In this document: positions 7,036 to 12,849 of the stretch, in pieces
Numbering within the stretch: position 1 is the first letter of the stretch
Layout of the letters: each line of letters starts with the position of its first letter
Program-made: the position numbers and the translations under genes
Notes under the pieces: generated by a model
Database searches by the model: none
What the model was told of the DNA's origin: nothing
What the model saw: the letters and a program-made list of their open reading frames with translations, nothing else
Origin: an uncultured Alphaproteobacteria bacterium
Lineage (GTDB): Bacteria; Pseudomonadota; Alphaproteobacteria; HIMB59
DNA: 15,304 nucleotides
Direction of reading: 5' to 3'
NCBI GenBank assembly: GCA_902575725.1
Contig: CACGSS010000011.1
Location: forward strand, 1 to 15,304

Positions 7036-8826
7036 ATGTTTAAATATATTTTTAAAGGAATTCCCTTTTTACTCTTACTAATACCAAATTTGGTATTAGC
7101 AGAAAAATTAACCATTTTACATATCAACGACCATCATTCTCACTTAGAAGCTAACAGCAGAATGAGTTTGGATTTAGATGGTGAGACAACTAGGACAAAA
7201 TCAGGTGGGTTCCCCGCTGTTGTAACTAAGATAAAAGAACTGAGATTGGAAAACCCAAACTCACTCACTCTTCATGCTGGAGACGCAACGAATGGTACGC
7301 TGTATTTCACTTTATTTGAAGGTGAAGCAGACGCAGCTTTAATGAATGTAGTATGTTTTGATGCCTTCGTGGTGGGTAATCACGAATTTAATAATGGCGA
7401 TCAAGGATTGGTAACGTTTCTTGACTACCTCAATGAGGGAAACTGTCAAACACCAGTTCTCGGAGCTAACGTTCAACCTGAAGTCGGTATTTCTCCTTTA
7501 GCCAAATCATCTAGGGATGATTACATCCAGCCTTACACCATCGTTGAGCGCAACGGAGAGAAAATTGGAATTATTGGTATTGTTATCTCTAAAAAAACAA
7601 AGATGTCCTCTAATCCTGATGACAACACAATGTTTTTAGATGAAGTATCAACAGCCCAAAAATATACTGATGAACTCAACTCTCAAGGGGTGGATCGAGT
7701 TATTTTACTCTCTCACTTTGGATATGAGAACGACCTAGCGCTCGCCCAAAAGACATCTGGTATTGATATTATTGTTGGGGGTGACTCTCATAGTCTATTA
7801 GGTGACTTAAGTGACTTAGGATTAAAACCTAGTGGTTCTTATCCGACCATGGTTAATGACGCGTCTGGCAACGATGTTTGTGTGGTAACTGCTTGGGAGT
7901 ACTCTCAAATCGTAGGAGAACTTCACGCCGAATTTGACGGTCAGGGTAACATTACTTCCTGTATGGGAACGCCACATATGATGCTTGCTGACTCGTTTAA
8001 AAGAAAGAACGCAGATGGTGAAAGAGTAGAAATTGAGGAGGGGTACCGTGATGCTGTATACAGTGTTATTAAAGTGAACCCATCCTTATCCATCGTTGAG
8101 CCAGATGCGGACGCCCAAGCTCTACTAGCTGATTATTCCTCTAAAATCGATGAATTTAGCTCTAAGATCATTGGAAGTGTGATTGAGGATCTTTGTTTAG
8201 AGAGAATTCCAGGTCAAGGAAAATCTAAAATGTGTGATCCGTCAAAAACAGCAAAGAATGGATCGGATATCTCAAATATCGTCGCCCAAGCATTTAGAGA
8301 AATGTCAAACTTGAGTGACATTGCTATACAAAATGGTGGTGGTACACGTGTAGACGTTGCAGCGGGTGATTATACCCTAGGGGATGCTTACACACTTTTA
8401 CCTTTTAACAACACTATTGTAGAATTATCAATGACAGGTCAAGAAATTAAAAATGTTCTTGAAGATGCTCTGGACTACGCTCTTTCTCCTGATGGCTCTA
8501 CCGGTGCATATCCATATGCGGCGGGTCTACGATGGGATGTCGACTCCTCAAAAGCAAAGGGGGATCGAATTTCTAACTTAGAATTTAAGGGTAGATCAGA
8601 TAGCTCTTGGTCATCACTGAATATGTCTCAAATGTATACAGTGGCGACAAATAATTATATTTCCAGTGGAAAAGATGGATACCTAACTTTTGGTGATATA
8701 TCGAAAGAAGGACGGGTTGTGGATACCTATCTAGGTTACGCACAGTCTTTTGTCGACTACGTTAAGAAAGTAGGAACAATTAAGAAACTTCCTCTATCTG
8801 AGTATTCTACTCAATCTTTTAAGTAA
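7036..8826 (+). CDS. Secreted 5'-nucleotidase / UshA-NadN family phosphohydrolase
   Basis: A periplasmic enzyme of 596 aa that should strip phosphate from nucleotides or split NAD/UDP-sugars for phosphate and nucleoside salvage. I chose ATG 7036 because it gives a clean signal peptide (hydrophobic core 9-21, cleavage after LVLA at 22); a TTG at 7015 adds seven residues and has no ribosome site. Metallophosphatase motifs are complete: INDHHSH (Asp32, His34), HAGD (Asp83), VGNHE (Asn115-His116-Glu117), LLSHFG (His227) and VGGDSHS (250-253). The 5'-nucleotidase C-terminal domain shows NGGGTR at 433-438 and NNYISSGKDGY at 539-549. GGDSH instead of GGHSH resembles what I recall of NadN-type members. 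It starts 67 bp after dhaK with no obvious terminator between, so read-through is possible, and it ends at a strong terminator. Confidence 0.9.
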   Translation: MFKYIFKGIPFLLLLIPNLVLAEKLTILHINDHHSHLEANSRMSLDLDGETTRTKSGGFPAVVTKIKELRLENPNSLTLHAGDATNGTLYFTLFEGEADAALMNVVCFDAFVVGNHEFNNGDQGLVTFLDYLNEGNCQTPVLGANVQPEVGISPLAKSSRDDYIQPYTIVERNGEKIGIIGIVISKKTKMSSNPDDNTMFLDEVSTAQKYTDELNSQGVDRVILLSHFGYENDLALAQKTSGIDIIVGGDSHSLLGDLSDLGLKPSGSYPTMVNDASGNDVCVVTAWEYSQIVGELHAEFDGQGNITSCMGTPHMMLADSFKRKNADGERVEIEEGYRDAVYSVIKVNPSLSIVEPDADAQALLADYSSKIDEFSSKIIGSVIEDLCLERIPGQGKSKMCDPSKTAKNGSDISNIVAQAFREMSNLSDIAIQNGGGTRVDVAAGDYTLGDAYTLLPFNNTIVELSMTGQEIKNVLEDALDYALSPDGSTGAYPYAAGLRWDVDSSKAKGDRISNLEFKGRSDSSWSSLNMSQMYTVATNNYISSGKDGYLTFGDISKEGRVVDTYLGYAQSFVDYVKKVGTIKKLPLSEYSTQSFK

Positions 8827-8836
8827 TTTTTAAAAA

Positions 8837-8865
8837 AAAAGCCTGTGATAATTTCACAGGCTTTT
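8837..8865. terminator. Bidirectional intrinsic terminator
   Basis: An 8-bp GC-containing stem, GCCTGTGA/TCACAGGC (8841-8848 with 8854-8861), has a 5-base loop. It is flanked by an A-run on the left and TTTT on the right, extending the stem to 12 bp and supplying a U-tract on either strand. It lies exactly between the convergent stops at 8826 (+) and 8879 (-), so it can serve both genes. Confidence 0.88.
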
Positions 8866-8878
8866 ATATATAATTTAC

Positions 8879-9217
8879 TTAGTTGGTAGTCTTTAATTCT
8901 GTGGCGCCAGTTTCAGATCTCCACAAAAGACCATCTTTTTTCAAACTCACCATCAATAAGGCTTCTTTGTCGCCCGATTTATATGTATTAAATGAATGCG
9001 TCACTAAGATATCATCATTCTCATATATACATCTGTGATTCTCTTGGACTAAGACCTCCATGAACTCTTTAAATTCCTCATCTGGCAAGTCGTCTGCGCG
9101 AGTTATTACTTTACCTGAAGAATGAAAAACAAACTGCCAATCATCATGAAAACATTCTCTATGTCCCTTTACATCTTTATTTATCCATGTTTCTCTCATT
9201 TTTGCGTATAAAGTCAT
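8879..9217 (-). CDS. NTF2-like (SnoaL-type) small protein
   Basis: A 112-aa soluble protein. The N-terminus TLYAKMRETWINKD, the HDDWQFVFHSSG stretch (about 24-35) and the C-terminal LLWRSETGAT match the pattern of cone-shaped NTF2/SnoaL-fold proteins (ketosteroid-isomerase-like) that are common in marine bacteria: a short N-terminal helix, an amphipathic pocket, then beta strands. No catalytic residues can be assigned with confidence, so the ligand is unknown. An AGGAG-type ribosome site (TCTCCT on the + strand near 9226-9231) supports ATG 9217. It follows the 94-aa gene by 24 bp on the same strand and is probably co-transcribed with it from a promoter beyond 9526. Confidence 0.7.
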   Translation of the reverse strand: MTLYAKMRETWINKDVKGHRECFHDDWQFVFHSSGKVITRADDLPDEEFKEFMEVLVQENHRCIYENDDILVTHSFNTYKSGDKEALLMVSLKKDGLLWRSETGATELKTTN

Positions 9218-9241
9218 AATTATTTCTCCTTTTATGTTTAT

Positions 9242-9526
9242 TTAATTTTGATGATTTAAGGTTACTTGACCCACAAATGTTTCAACTGAAACCCTATTAT
9301 CTTTATTAGTGTCTAGTCTTTTTTCCCTTGCTGCATCTGCATCTTTCATAGCTTTCTCATCAGGATAAATCGTAACTGCCATCAAAGTATCATCGCTAAT
9401 TCGCACACCAATCAATTGACTCGCTTGCGGAAATTCAGATGGTGCATTCTGCGTATATCCTTCTGACTGTTTGTCAGCAGCCTCTTTTGAAGCCATTTTA
9501 ACAGTTGTTATTCTTGCTATACTCAT
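9242..9526 (-). CDS. Dimeric alpha/beta-barrel-like (ABM-type) small protein
   Basis: A 94-aa soluble protein starting at ATG 9526 behind a strong AGGAGG (+ strand CTCCTCC at about 9532-9538). It begins with a beta strand (SIARITTVKM), then a helix with SKEAADKQSEGY, a strand LIGVRISDDTLMAVTIY, a helix with EKAMKDADAAREKRLDTNKD, and a final strand. This beta-alpha-beta-beta-alpha-beta order is the ferredoxin-like repeat of antibiotic-biosynthesis-monooxygenase/dimeric alpha-beta-barrel proteins. The function is unknown; members range from small oxygenases to heme-binding and sensor roles. It is the first gene of a two-gene minus-strand unit with the NTF2-like gene and is divergent from the peroxiredoxin-like gene at 9702. 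Confidence 0.65.
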   Translation of the reverse strand: MSIARITTVKMASKEAADKQSEGYTQNAPSEFPQASQLIGVRISDDTLMAVTIYPDEKAMKDADAAREKRLDTNKDNRVSVETFVGQVTLNHQN

Positions 9527-9633
9527 TTAAAACTCCTCCTTTATCTTGAACTGAATTATCTAACTAATATTTCAATATTACACTCTCATATCACTTTTAT
9601 TAAATATTTAATTTCATGATTAACTTGAGCATT

Positions 9634-9661
9634 TTGCATATCATAAAGTTATAATTATACT
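9634..9661 (+). promoter_or_regulatory. Candidate sigma-70-type promoter for the peroxiredoxin-like gene
   Basis: TTGCAT (9634-9639) is separated by 16 bases from TATACT (9656-9661), placing a start point about 33 bases before the ATG at 9702. The -10 is good and the -35 is weak. It lies in the 175-bp divergent region between the genes at 9526 (-) and 9702 (+), which is AT-rich and may also hold the minus-strand promoter, not resolved by eye. Confidence 0.35.
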
Positions 9662-9701
9662 TTAACATATTAAGTTATTTCTATATGAGAGGAGCAGATA
9701 T

Positions 9702-10238
9702 ATGAGAATTAACAAAGGTGATAAAATAGAAGATATAGAATTACCTGACTCTTACGGAAATACCTTTAAACTTTCTAGTACAAAAGGTAAAAAAGTATTA
9801 TTAACTTTTTATAGACACGCATCTTGTGCTGTGTGTAATTTAAGAATTAACGAGTTTGTAAAAAAATATCAAGAATTTGGAAATAACTTTACAATGGTAG
9901 GGATTTTTCATGCACCAGTTGATTTTTTAAAGAAAAATATGGATAGACATAATTTGCCATTTACTGTTCTTGCAGATGAAAGTTTCAAATATTTTATAAA
10001 GTATGATGTTGAGAGATCTTACGGAAAACTTTTTTCTGCTTTTATTTTTAAAGTTCATAAATTTTTTTTAGCAGGAATAAAAGGTTATTTACCTGTTCAG
10101 TTTAAAGGGTATGTAGATATTGTTCCAGTTGATATTCTAATTAACGAGGATGGGATCGTTGAGGATGTGTATTATGGGGAAAGTGATATTGCTGATCACA
10201 TGCCTTTTGATAAAATTAAGGCATTTTCAATAGCCTAA
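9702..10238 (+). CDS. Peroxiredoxin-like thioredoxin-fold protein (AhpC/TSA family)
   Basis: A 178-aa cytoplasmic protein. An N-terminal KGDKIEDIELPDSYGN segment, typical of AhpC/TSA proteins, leads to the strand VLLTFYRHASCAVCNLR with Cys42 and Cys45. This CxxC at the start of the active-site helix is found in peroxiredoxin-like/redoxin proteins that reduce peroxides or disulfides. The family's usual Pro after the first Cys is replaced by Ala-Val. LPFTVLADES (about 85-94) is the conserved second half of the thioredoxin fold, and VDILINEDGIVEDVYYGES is the final hairpin. A ribosome site GAGGAG lies about 9 bases before the ATG. It converges with the small membrane-protein gene to the right. 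A redox role is likely, but the substrate is unknown. Confidence 0.78.
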   Translation: MRINKGDKIEDIELPDSYGNTFKLSSTKGKKVLLTFYRHASCAVCNLRINEFVKKYQEFGNNFTMVGIFHAPVDFLKKNMDRHNLPFTVLADESFKYFIKYDVERSYGKLFSAFIFKVHKFFLAGIKGYLPVQFKGYVDIVPVDILINEDGIVEDVYYGESDIADHMPFDKIKAFSIA

Positions 10239-10249
10239 AATTTTAATAA

Positions 10250-10459
10250 TCAGTTATAAAAATAGATTGCAAAACCAAATATAAATATTCCTATCAGAAA
10301 ATAACTAATTGCAGATTTTTTAAAATATATTTCTGATCTAAAAATAATATTAAAGATTTTGTATGATGCATAAGCTATAAAGGCAATTATTAATAAAGTG
10401 ATTATCCATGTGCCTAAAAATTCTATTGAAAAAAGTTTATCTAGAGCGCTCTCATTCAT
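10250..10459 (-). CDS. Small two-TM membrane protein, unknown function
   Basis: A 69-aa product from ATG 10459. A TTG two codons further upstream (10465) is also in frame, but neither has a clear ribosome site. Two hydrophobic segments are evident: about 12-38 (LGTWIITLLIIAFIAYASY) and about 50-67 (SYFLIGIFIFGFAIYF), joined by a basic stretch. No family is recognised. Its stop lies 11 bp from the convergent stop of the peroxiredoxin-like gene. It sits immediately outside the tRNA-Ala integration locus. It could be a genuine small membrane protein or, less likely, a chance frame in AT-rich DNA. Confidence 0.5.
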   Translation of the reverse strand: MNESALDKLFSIEFLGTWIITLLIIAFIAYASYKIFNIIFRSEIYFKKSAISYFLIGIFIFGFAIYFYN

Positions 10460-10579
10460 TTTCAAAAGAATATATTAATAAATTTTTGAACCAAGTAACT
10501 TTAATGTGACAAAAAAGGATCGTCTTAAATAAATAAACTTATTTCTATTTTTGTCTATATATAAACAAAATTAAAGTTA

Positions 10580-10655
10580 TGGTGGAGCCAAGGGGGATCG
10601 AACCCCTGACCTCTACGCTGCCAGCGTAGCGCTCTCCCAGCTGAGCTATGGCCCC
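10580..10655 (-). tRNA. tRNA-Ala (anticodon GGC)
   Basis: The minus strand reads GGGGCCA for the acceptor 5' side, GCUC/GAGC for the D stem, CUACG-CUGGCAG-CGUAG for the anticodon arm with GGC at 34-36, AGGGG/CCCCU for the T stem, then UGGCUCC, discriminator A and an encoded CCA. All stems pair. The third acceptor pair is G3-U70, the alanine identity element. This is the intact copy at the left edge of the putative integrated element; two 5' fragments of the same gene lie at 12293-12311 and 12850-12905. Its upstream DNA (from 10656) has only a weak -10 (GTTTAA, 17 bases from TTGATA). Confidence 0.96.
10600..10655 (-). repeat. Left copy of 56-bp att direct repeat (inside intact tRNA-Ala)
   Basis: Covers tRNA nucleotides 1-56. 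It differs from the right copy only at 10618 (C versus T at 12868) and 10649 (T versus C at 12899). Identity stops sharply at both ends: at 10599/12849 in the T loop and at 10656/12906 just before tRNA nucleotide 1. Confidence 0.85.
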
Positions 10656-10749
10656 AGGTATTTAAACAAGCGATAATCTATAATTATCAACTGTTATCGT
10701 GTTGGGATTTTATTTCATATGTTTTTGCTGAACAAGGAAATAATAATTT

Positions 10750-10770
10750 TGTGATAACAATGTGATAACA
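10750..10770 (+). repeat. Tandem TGTGATAACA pair, left candidate integrase arm sites
   Basis: Two identical decamers at 10750-10759 and 10761-10770, with an 11-bp period close to one helical turn. The same decamer pair in the same orientation occurs at 12774-12795 near the other end. A partial inverted match (TGTTATC) is at 10692-10698. The position about 95-115 bp from the tRNA end fits arm-type sites; binding is inferred. Confidence 0.6.
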
Positions 10771-10819
10771 AATTTATACCCCATGCATGTGCCATAGGTG
10801 GGTGTATATACTTATATAG

Positions 10820-10862
10820 AAGTACTCTTACTAAAAATTAATAATAAGATTGTAAAGTACTT
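10820..10862 (-). terminator. Possible weak hairpin terminator after the 153-aa secreted-protein gene
   Basis: AAGTACT (10820-10826) pairs with AGTACTT (10856-10862), with a further TCTTA/TAAGA pairing inside. The hairpin begins 8 bases past the stop at 10870 on the minus strand. It is AT-rich and has no clear U-tract, so its terminator activity is doubtful. Confidence 0.3.
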
Positions 10863-10869
10863 ATAACTT

Positions 10870-11331
10870 TCATTCAGACTTTAATTTTGCTTGGTCCTCT
10901 AAATATTGTGCAAGAAGTCTAGTATGTGCTCCTTTAGCTTCGGTAAATGCATCATCTATAATCTCGCAAAAATGACTATTATAAATATAACCAAAAGTTT
11001 TTAACTCTAAGCTAGCTCTGTCTATATAAAAATAATTTCTTTCTGTTAAATCAGGTAAATCAAAATTAATATTCAAATCATCAACTGTATAATTTCCATC
11101 AAATTTATTTAATTCCGGACCTCTATCAGTCATTTTAATACGGAATGCATCTACTATAAAATTTTCTCCCCCATATATTTTTAACCACCAAGCATGTCTA
11201 TTAACAAGTGGATAGTCACCTATTTGAACATGGGGTTCTAGTAAACAAAATAAACTTGTGTCTTTCTCTGGATGTGTGTCTCCCCAACTCAAACTAGGAA
11301 TTAATAGCAATAGAGCTAAGAGGGTTTTCAT
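10870..11331 (-). CDS. Secreted protein of unknown function (element cargo)
   Basis: A 153-aa protein with a textbook signal peptide: MKTLLALLLLIPSLSWG, probable cleavage near residue 17-19 before DTHPEKD. The mature part is about 135 residues, contains two cysteines (in SLFCLLE and SHFCEII, possibly a disulfide), and alternates charged and aromatic residues (HAWWLKIYGG, FYIDRASLEL), suggesting a beta-rich periplasmic domain followed by a C-terminal helix (FTEAKGAHTRLLAQYLEDQ). No family is recognised. The start at 11331 lies 4 bp after the stop of the NTF2-like gene, so the two are probably co-transcribed. A diverged second copy of its signal-peptide coding sequence is found at 12286-12357, fused to tRNA-Ala sequence. 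Confidence 0.7.
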   Translation of the reverse strand: MKTLLALLLLIPSLSWGDTHPEKDTSLFCLLEPHVQIGDYPLVNRHAWWLKIYGGENFIVDAFRIKMTDRGPELNKFDGNYTVDDLNINFDLPDLTERNYFYIDRASLELKTFGYIYNSHFCEIIDDAFTEAKGAHTRLLAQYLEDQAKLKSE

Positions 11332-11335
11332 AAGA

Positions 11336-11704
11336 TTATTTTTTCATAGCATTGAACATACTTAAGGTGTCATCATAAGCTATAAACTTTGACATTTTAC
11401 CATCTTTAACTTCCATGTAGTGTCCAAAAATAGTATCCATGCCATCAGCGGTAGCTTTTGTATTCACAAAAACTTTATCACCTTCGCTAATCATTGATTC
11501 TACCGTAACTTGAAGATTACTCCAGAGCTCAGGGATTTTCGTTAATGTACCTTGAAAACTCTCTATGTTATGAGTTCCTGAAAATGGGTGTTTATCACCC
11601 GGGTATATGAAAACGAAATCGTCATGTAACATATTCATGAAACCTTCCATATCACCTTTTCCAAAGAGGTCATAAACTTTTTGTACTATTTCTTTTGAGT
11701 CCAT
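11336..11704 (-). CDS. SnoaL/NTF2-like protein (element cargo)
   Basis: A 122-aa cytoplasmic protein. EIVQKVYDLFGKGDMEGFMNML is the N-terminal helix pair of SnoaL-like polyketide-cyclase/ketosteroid-isomerase-type proteins. It is followed by the HDDFVFIYPG strand, PFSGTHNIESFQ (compare PFAGTYxG in the family) and paired strands ending in GHYMEVKDGKMSKFIAYDD. The fold forms a hydrophobic cone binding small molecules. An Asp-rich pocket is plausible, but a reaction cannot be assigned. A ribosome site AGGAAAGG (+ strand CCTTTCCT near 11712-11719) supports ATG 11704. It lies between two secreted-protein genes on the same strand, 29 bp from the upstream one and 4 bp from the downstream one. Confidence 0.75.
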   Translation of the reverse strand: MDSKEIVQKVYDLFGKGDMEGFMNMLHDDFVFIYPGDKHPFSGTHNIESFQGTLTKIPELWSNLQVTVESMISEGDKVFVNTKATADGMDTIFGHYMEVKDGKMSKFIAYDDTLSMFNAMKK

Positions 11705-11733
11705 AATTTAACCTTTCCTATTCAAATCTATAC

Positions 11734-12204
11734 TCAGTCCGGCATAGTTATATTAATTTTTCCTGCGTATGTACCACCATGTAAGTGAGCACCTGTAACT
11801 TTCCATTCTGAGGTACCCTTAATACCCTCAAATTTACCAGTTCCGGCCTGAATAATATTTTGTCCTCCTCCTAGAGCTGGATTGAAACTTCCAGACAACA
11901 TAAAAGTATCACCACTCATATCGGAAATATGACAATTTATGTTTACCCAGATAAGTGATGTGTCTTCGTTTAACATAGCTTTAGAAGTACAATCAGATGA
12001 TGTAAGTGATGGAAAAAATTCTGGTTGATTGGTGTATTGGACCACATGAACATCACGAAAATCTGCTAATACTTTACCAGATGCTAAATTTTTTGTCACA
12101 TTTGGCTCTGCTTCAAGCCAACTTCCCTCAAATTCAAAACTATATTCTGCTGAAATAGAATTTGTTGCGTAAAGTAAAAAAATAAAAATAAATAATTTTT
12201 TCAT
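11734..12204 (-). CDS. Secreted beta-barrel-like protein (possible allene-oxide-cyclase-like/lipocalin-like fold)
   Basis: A 156-aa protein with a signal peptide (MKKLFIFIFLLYATNSISA, cleavage likely after residue 19). The mature part is rich in short strands and glycines, and ends with GGGQNIIQAGTGKFEGIKG and SEWKVTGAHLHGGTYAGKI. The GTGKFEGIKG turn is typical of allene-oxide-cyclase-barrel-like and related bacterial secreted proteins. Two cysteines (SSDCTSK, NINCHIS) could form a disulfide in the periplasm. A clear AGGAG ribosome site precedes ATG 12204. It is the first cargo gene downstream of the chimeric tRNA/signal-peptide junction and begins the three-gene minus-strand unit. The fold assignment is tentative and the function unknown. 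Confidence 0.68.
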   Translation of the reverse strand: MKKLFIFIFLLYATNSISAEYSFEFEGSWLEAEPNVTKNLASGKVLADFRDVHVVQYTNQPEFFPSLTSSDCTSKAMLNEDTSLIWVNINCHISDMSGDTFMLSGSFNPALGGGQNIIQAGTGKFEGIKGTSEWKVTGAHLHGGTYAGKINITMPD

Positions 12205-12277
12205 TTTTTAATCTCCTTTTTTAAATAACATAATAAAGGTTATTAAATTTTGATTAATTTTTTTAATGTTTTTATTG

Positions 12278-12290
12278 CATGATAATCATG
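12278..12290. repeat. 13-bp palindrome next to the internal tRNA fragment
   Basis: CATGAT-A-ATCATG is a perfect inverted repeat around one base. It ends 2 bp before the internal tRNA-Ala fragment at 12293. It may be an operator for the cargo genes starting at 12204, a recombination-associated site, or chance. Confidence 0.4.
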
Positions 12291-12357
12291 TGCCAGCTGA
12301 GCTATGGCCCCAACTCAAATTTGGGATTAATAACAATATGGTTAAGAGTGTTTTCAT
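12286..12357 (-). pseudogene. Truncated signal-peptide gene fragment fused to tRNA-Ala sequence
   Basis: ATG 12357 opens a 23-codon frame, MKTLLTILLLIPNLSWGHS, nearly identical to the signal peptide of the 153-aa secreted protein (MKTLLALLLLIPSLSWGDT). At the DNA level 42 of the first 50 bases match by my count. Homology stops at TTGGGG, exactly where tRNA-Ala sequence (GGGGCCATAGCTCAGCTGG) takes over; the last codons read through the tRNA fragment to TGA. The start lies just 4 bp beyond the stop of the integrase-derived frame. It is best explained as the 5' remnant of a paralogous cargo gene cut at a microhomology with the tRNA 5' end. Confidence 0.7.
12293..12311 (-). repeat. Internal tRNA-Ala 5'-end fragment (nucleotides 1-19)
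   Basis: Exact match to nucleotides 1-19 of the intact tRNA-Ala(GGC), and to the base before it. It carries the A at tRNA position 7 like the intact copy, unlike the right fragment. It ends in the D loop, after which the sequence (CACATG) diverges. It is too long to be chance and marks a third junction at the same attachment locus. Confidence 0.8.
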
Positions 12358-12361
12358 TAAT

Positions 12362-12760
12362 TTAATCCCACATTATACCTGTATGAACTTCTACACTATC
12401 AGTTTTGCACTTTGGACAATAAAACTCTTTTACTAATTCATCTCTCATAGGAAGCTTTCTTCTTTTAATCTTACATTTCTTACATTCAGAATATGTTCTA
12501 AAATTAAATTTATCTGTTTGATAACTAGCTTTCTTGATAGATACCTCACTCAAATATCTTTTTATTAGAGACGAAAGAGTAGGGAAGTTATCTACTTCTT
12601 TTACTATAATGTTCGTTTTATCGAGTTTTGCCTCAATATCTCTTATCCACTTTTTAGCATCAACTCTTGATGAAAAAGTTTTTGTTAAAGCGTTAGTTCT
12701 ATAAACACCTCTTCTTACTCTTGCTTGAAAGGTATTGCCTCTTTTTACTATATCACCCAT
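12362..12760 (-). pseudogene. Truncated tyrosine integrase N-terminus with zinc-ribbon-like C-terminal tail
   Basis: The 132-aa frame starts at ATG 12760, fixed by AAAGGAG 5 bases upstream. Residues 1-50 (GDIVKRGNTFQARVRRG, TKTFSSRVDAKKWIRDIEA) are the N-terminal arm-binding domain of phage/island integrases, and 51-85 look like the start of the core-binding SAM-like domain. The catalytic domain with the R-H-R-Y residues is absent. From about residue 88 the sequence changes to a CX2C-X18-CX2C pattern (Cys93, Cys96, Cys115, Cys118), resembling a zinc ribbon, ending VEVHTGIMWD and a stop. This is either a deletion joining an integrase to another gene's 3' end or a remodelled small DNA-binding protein. 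The frame stays open across the join, so it may still be translated. It could bind the nearby TGTGATAACA repeats. Confidence 0.75.
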
Positions 12761-12765
12761 TGTTA

Positions 12766-12772
12766 CTCCTTT
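12766..12772 (-). promoter_or_regulatory. Ribosome-binding site deciding the integrase start
   Basis: AAAGGAG on the minus strand lies 5 bases before ATG 12760. A longer in-frame ATG at 12796 would translate the TGTGATAACA repeats into 12 extra residues without homology, so 12760 is preferred. Confidence 0.75.
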
Positions 12773-12773
12773 C

Positions 12774-12795
12774 TGTGATAACAAATGTGATAACA
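12774..12795 (+). repeat. Tandem TGTGATAACA pair, right candidate integrase arm sites
   Basis: Identical decamers at 12774-12783 and 12786-12795 (12-bp period), oriented like the pair at 10750-10770. They lie directly upstream of the integrase start, so integrase or a regulator bound there could also repress integrase transcription, and about 55 bp from the right tRNA fragment. Confidence 0.6.
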
Positions 12796-12849
12796 ATCGA
12801 TAAAGACTTTTAAGTTTTAAGAGATAAACCGCCAGTTTAAATGATTAAT

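Noticed and set aside
10551..10572. Inverted repeat TTTTGT/ACAAAA downstream of tRNA-Ala as a terminator
   Set aside because: The stem is AT-only with a mismatch and a TA-repeat centre, so it is too weak to call with confidence.
10750..12795. CRISPR-like array
   Set aside because: Repeats are only 10 bp, occur as two tandem pairs about 2 kb apart, with no spacers and no cas genes.
12761..12796. Longer start of the integrase fragment
   Set aside because: The extra residues are encoded by the TGTGATAACA repeats and the ribosome site itself; AAAGGAG points to ATG 12760.
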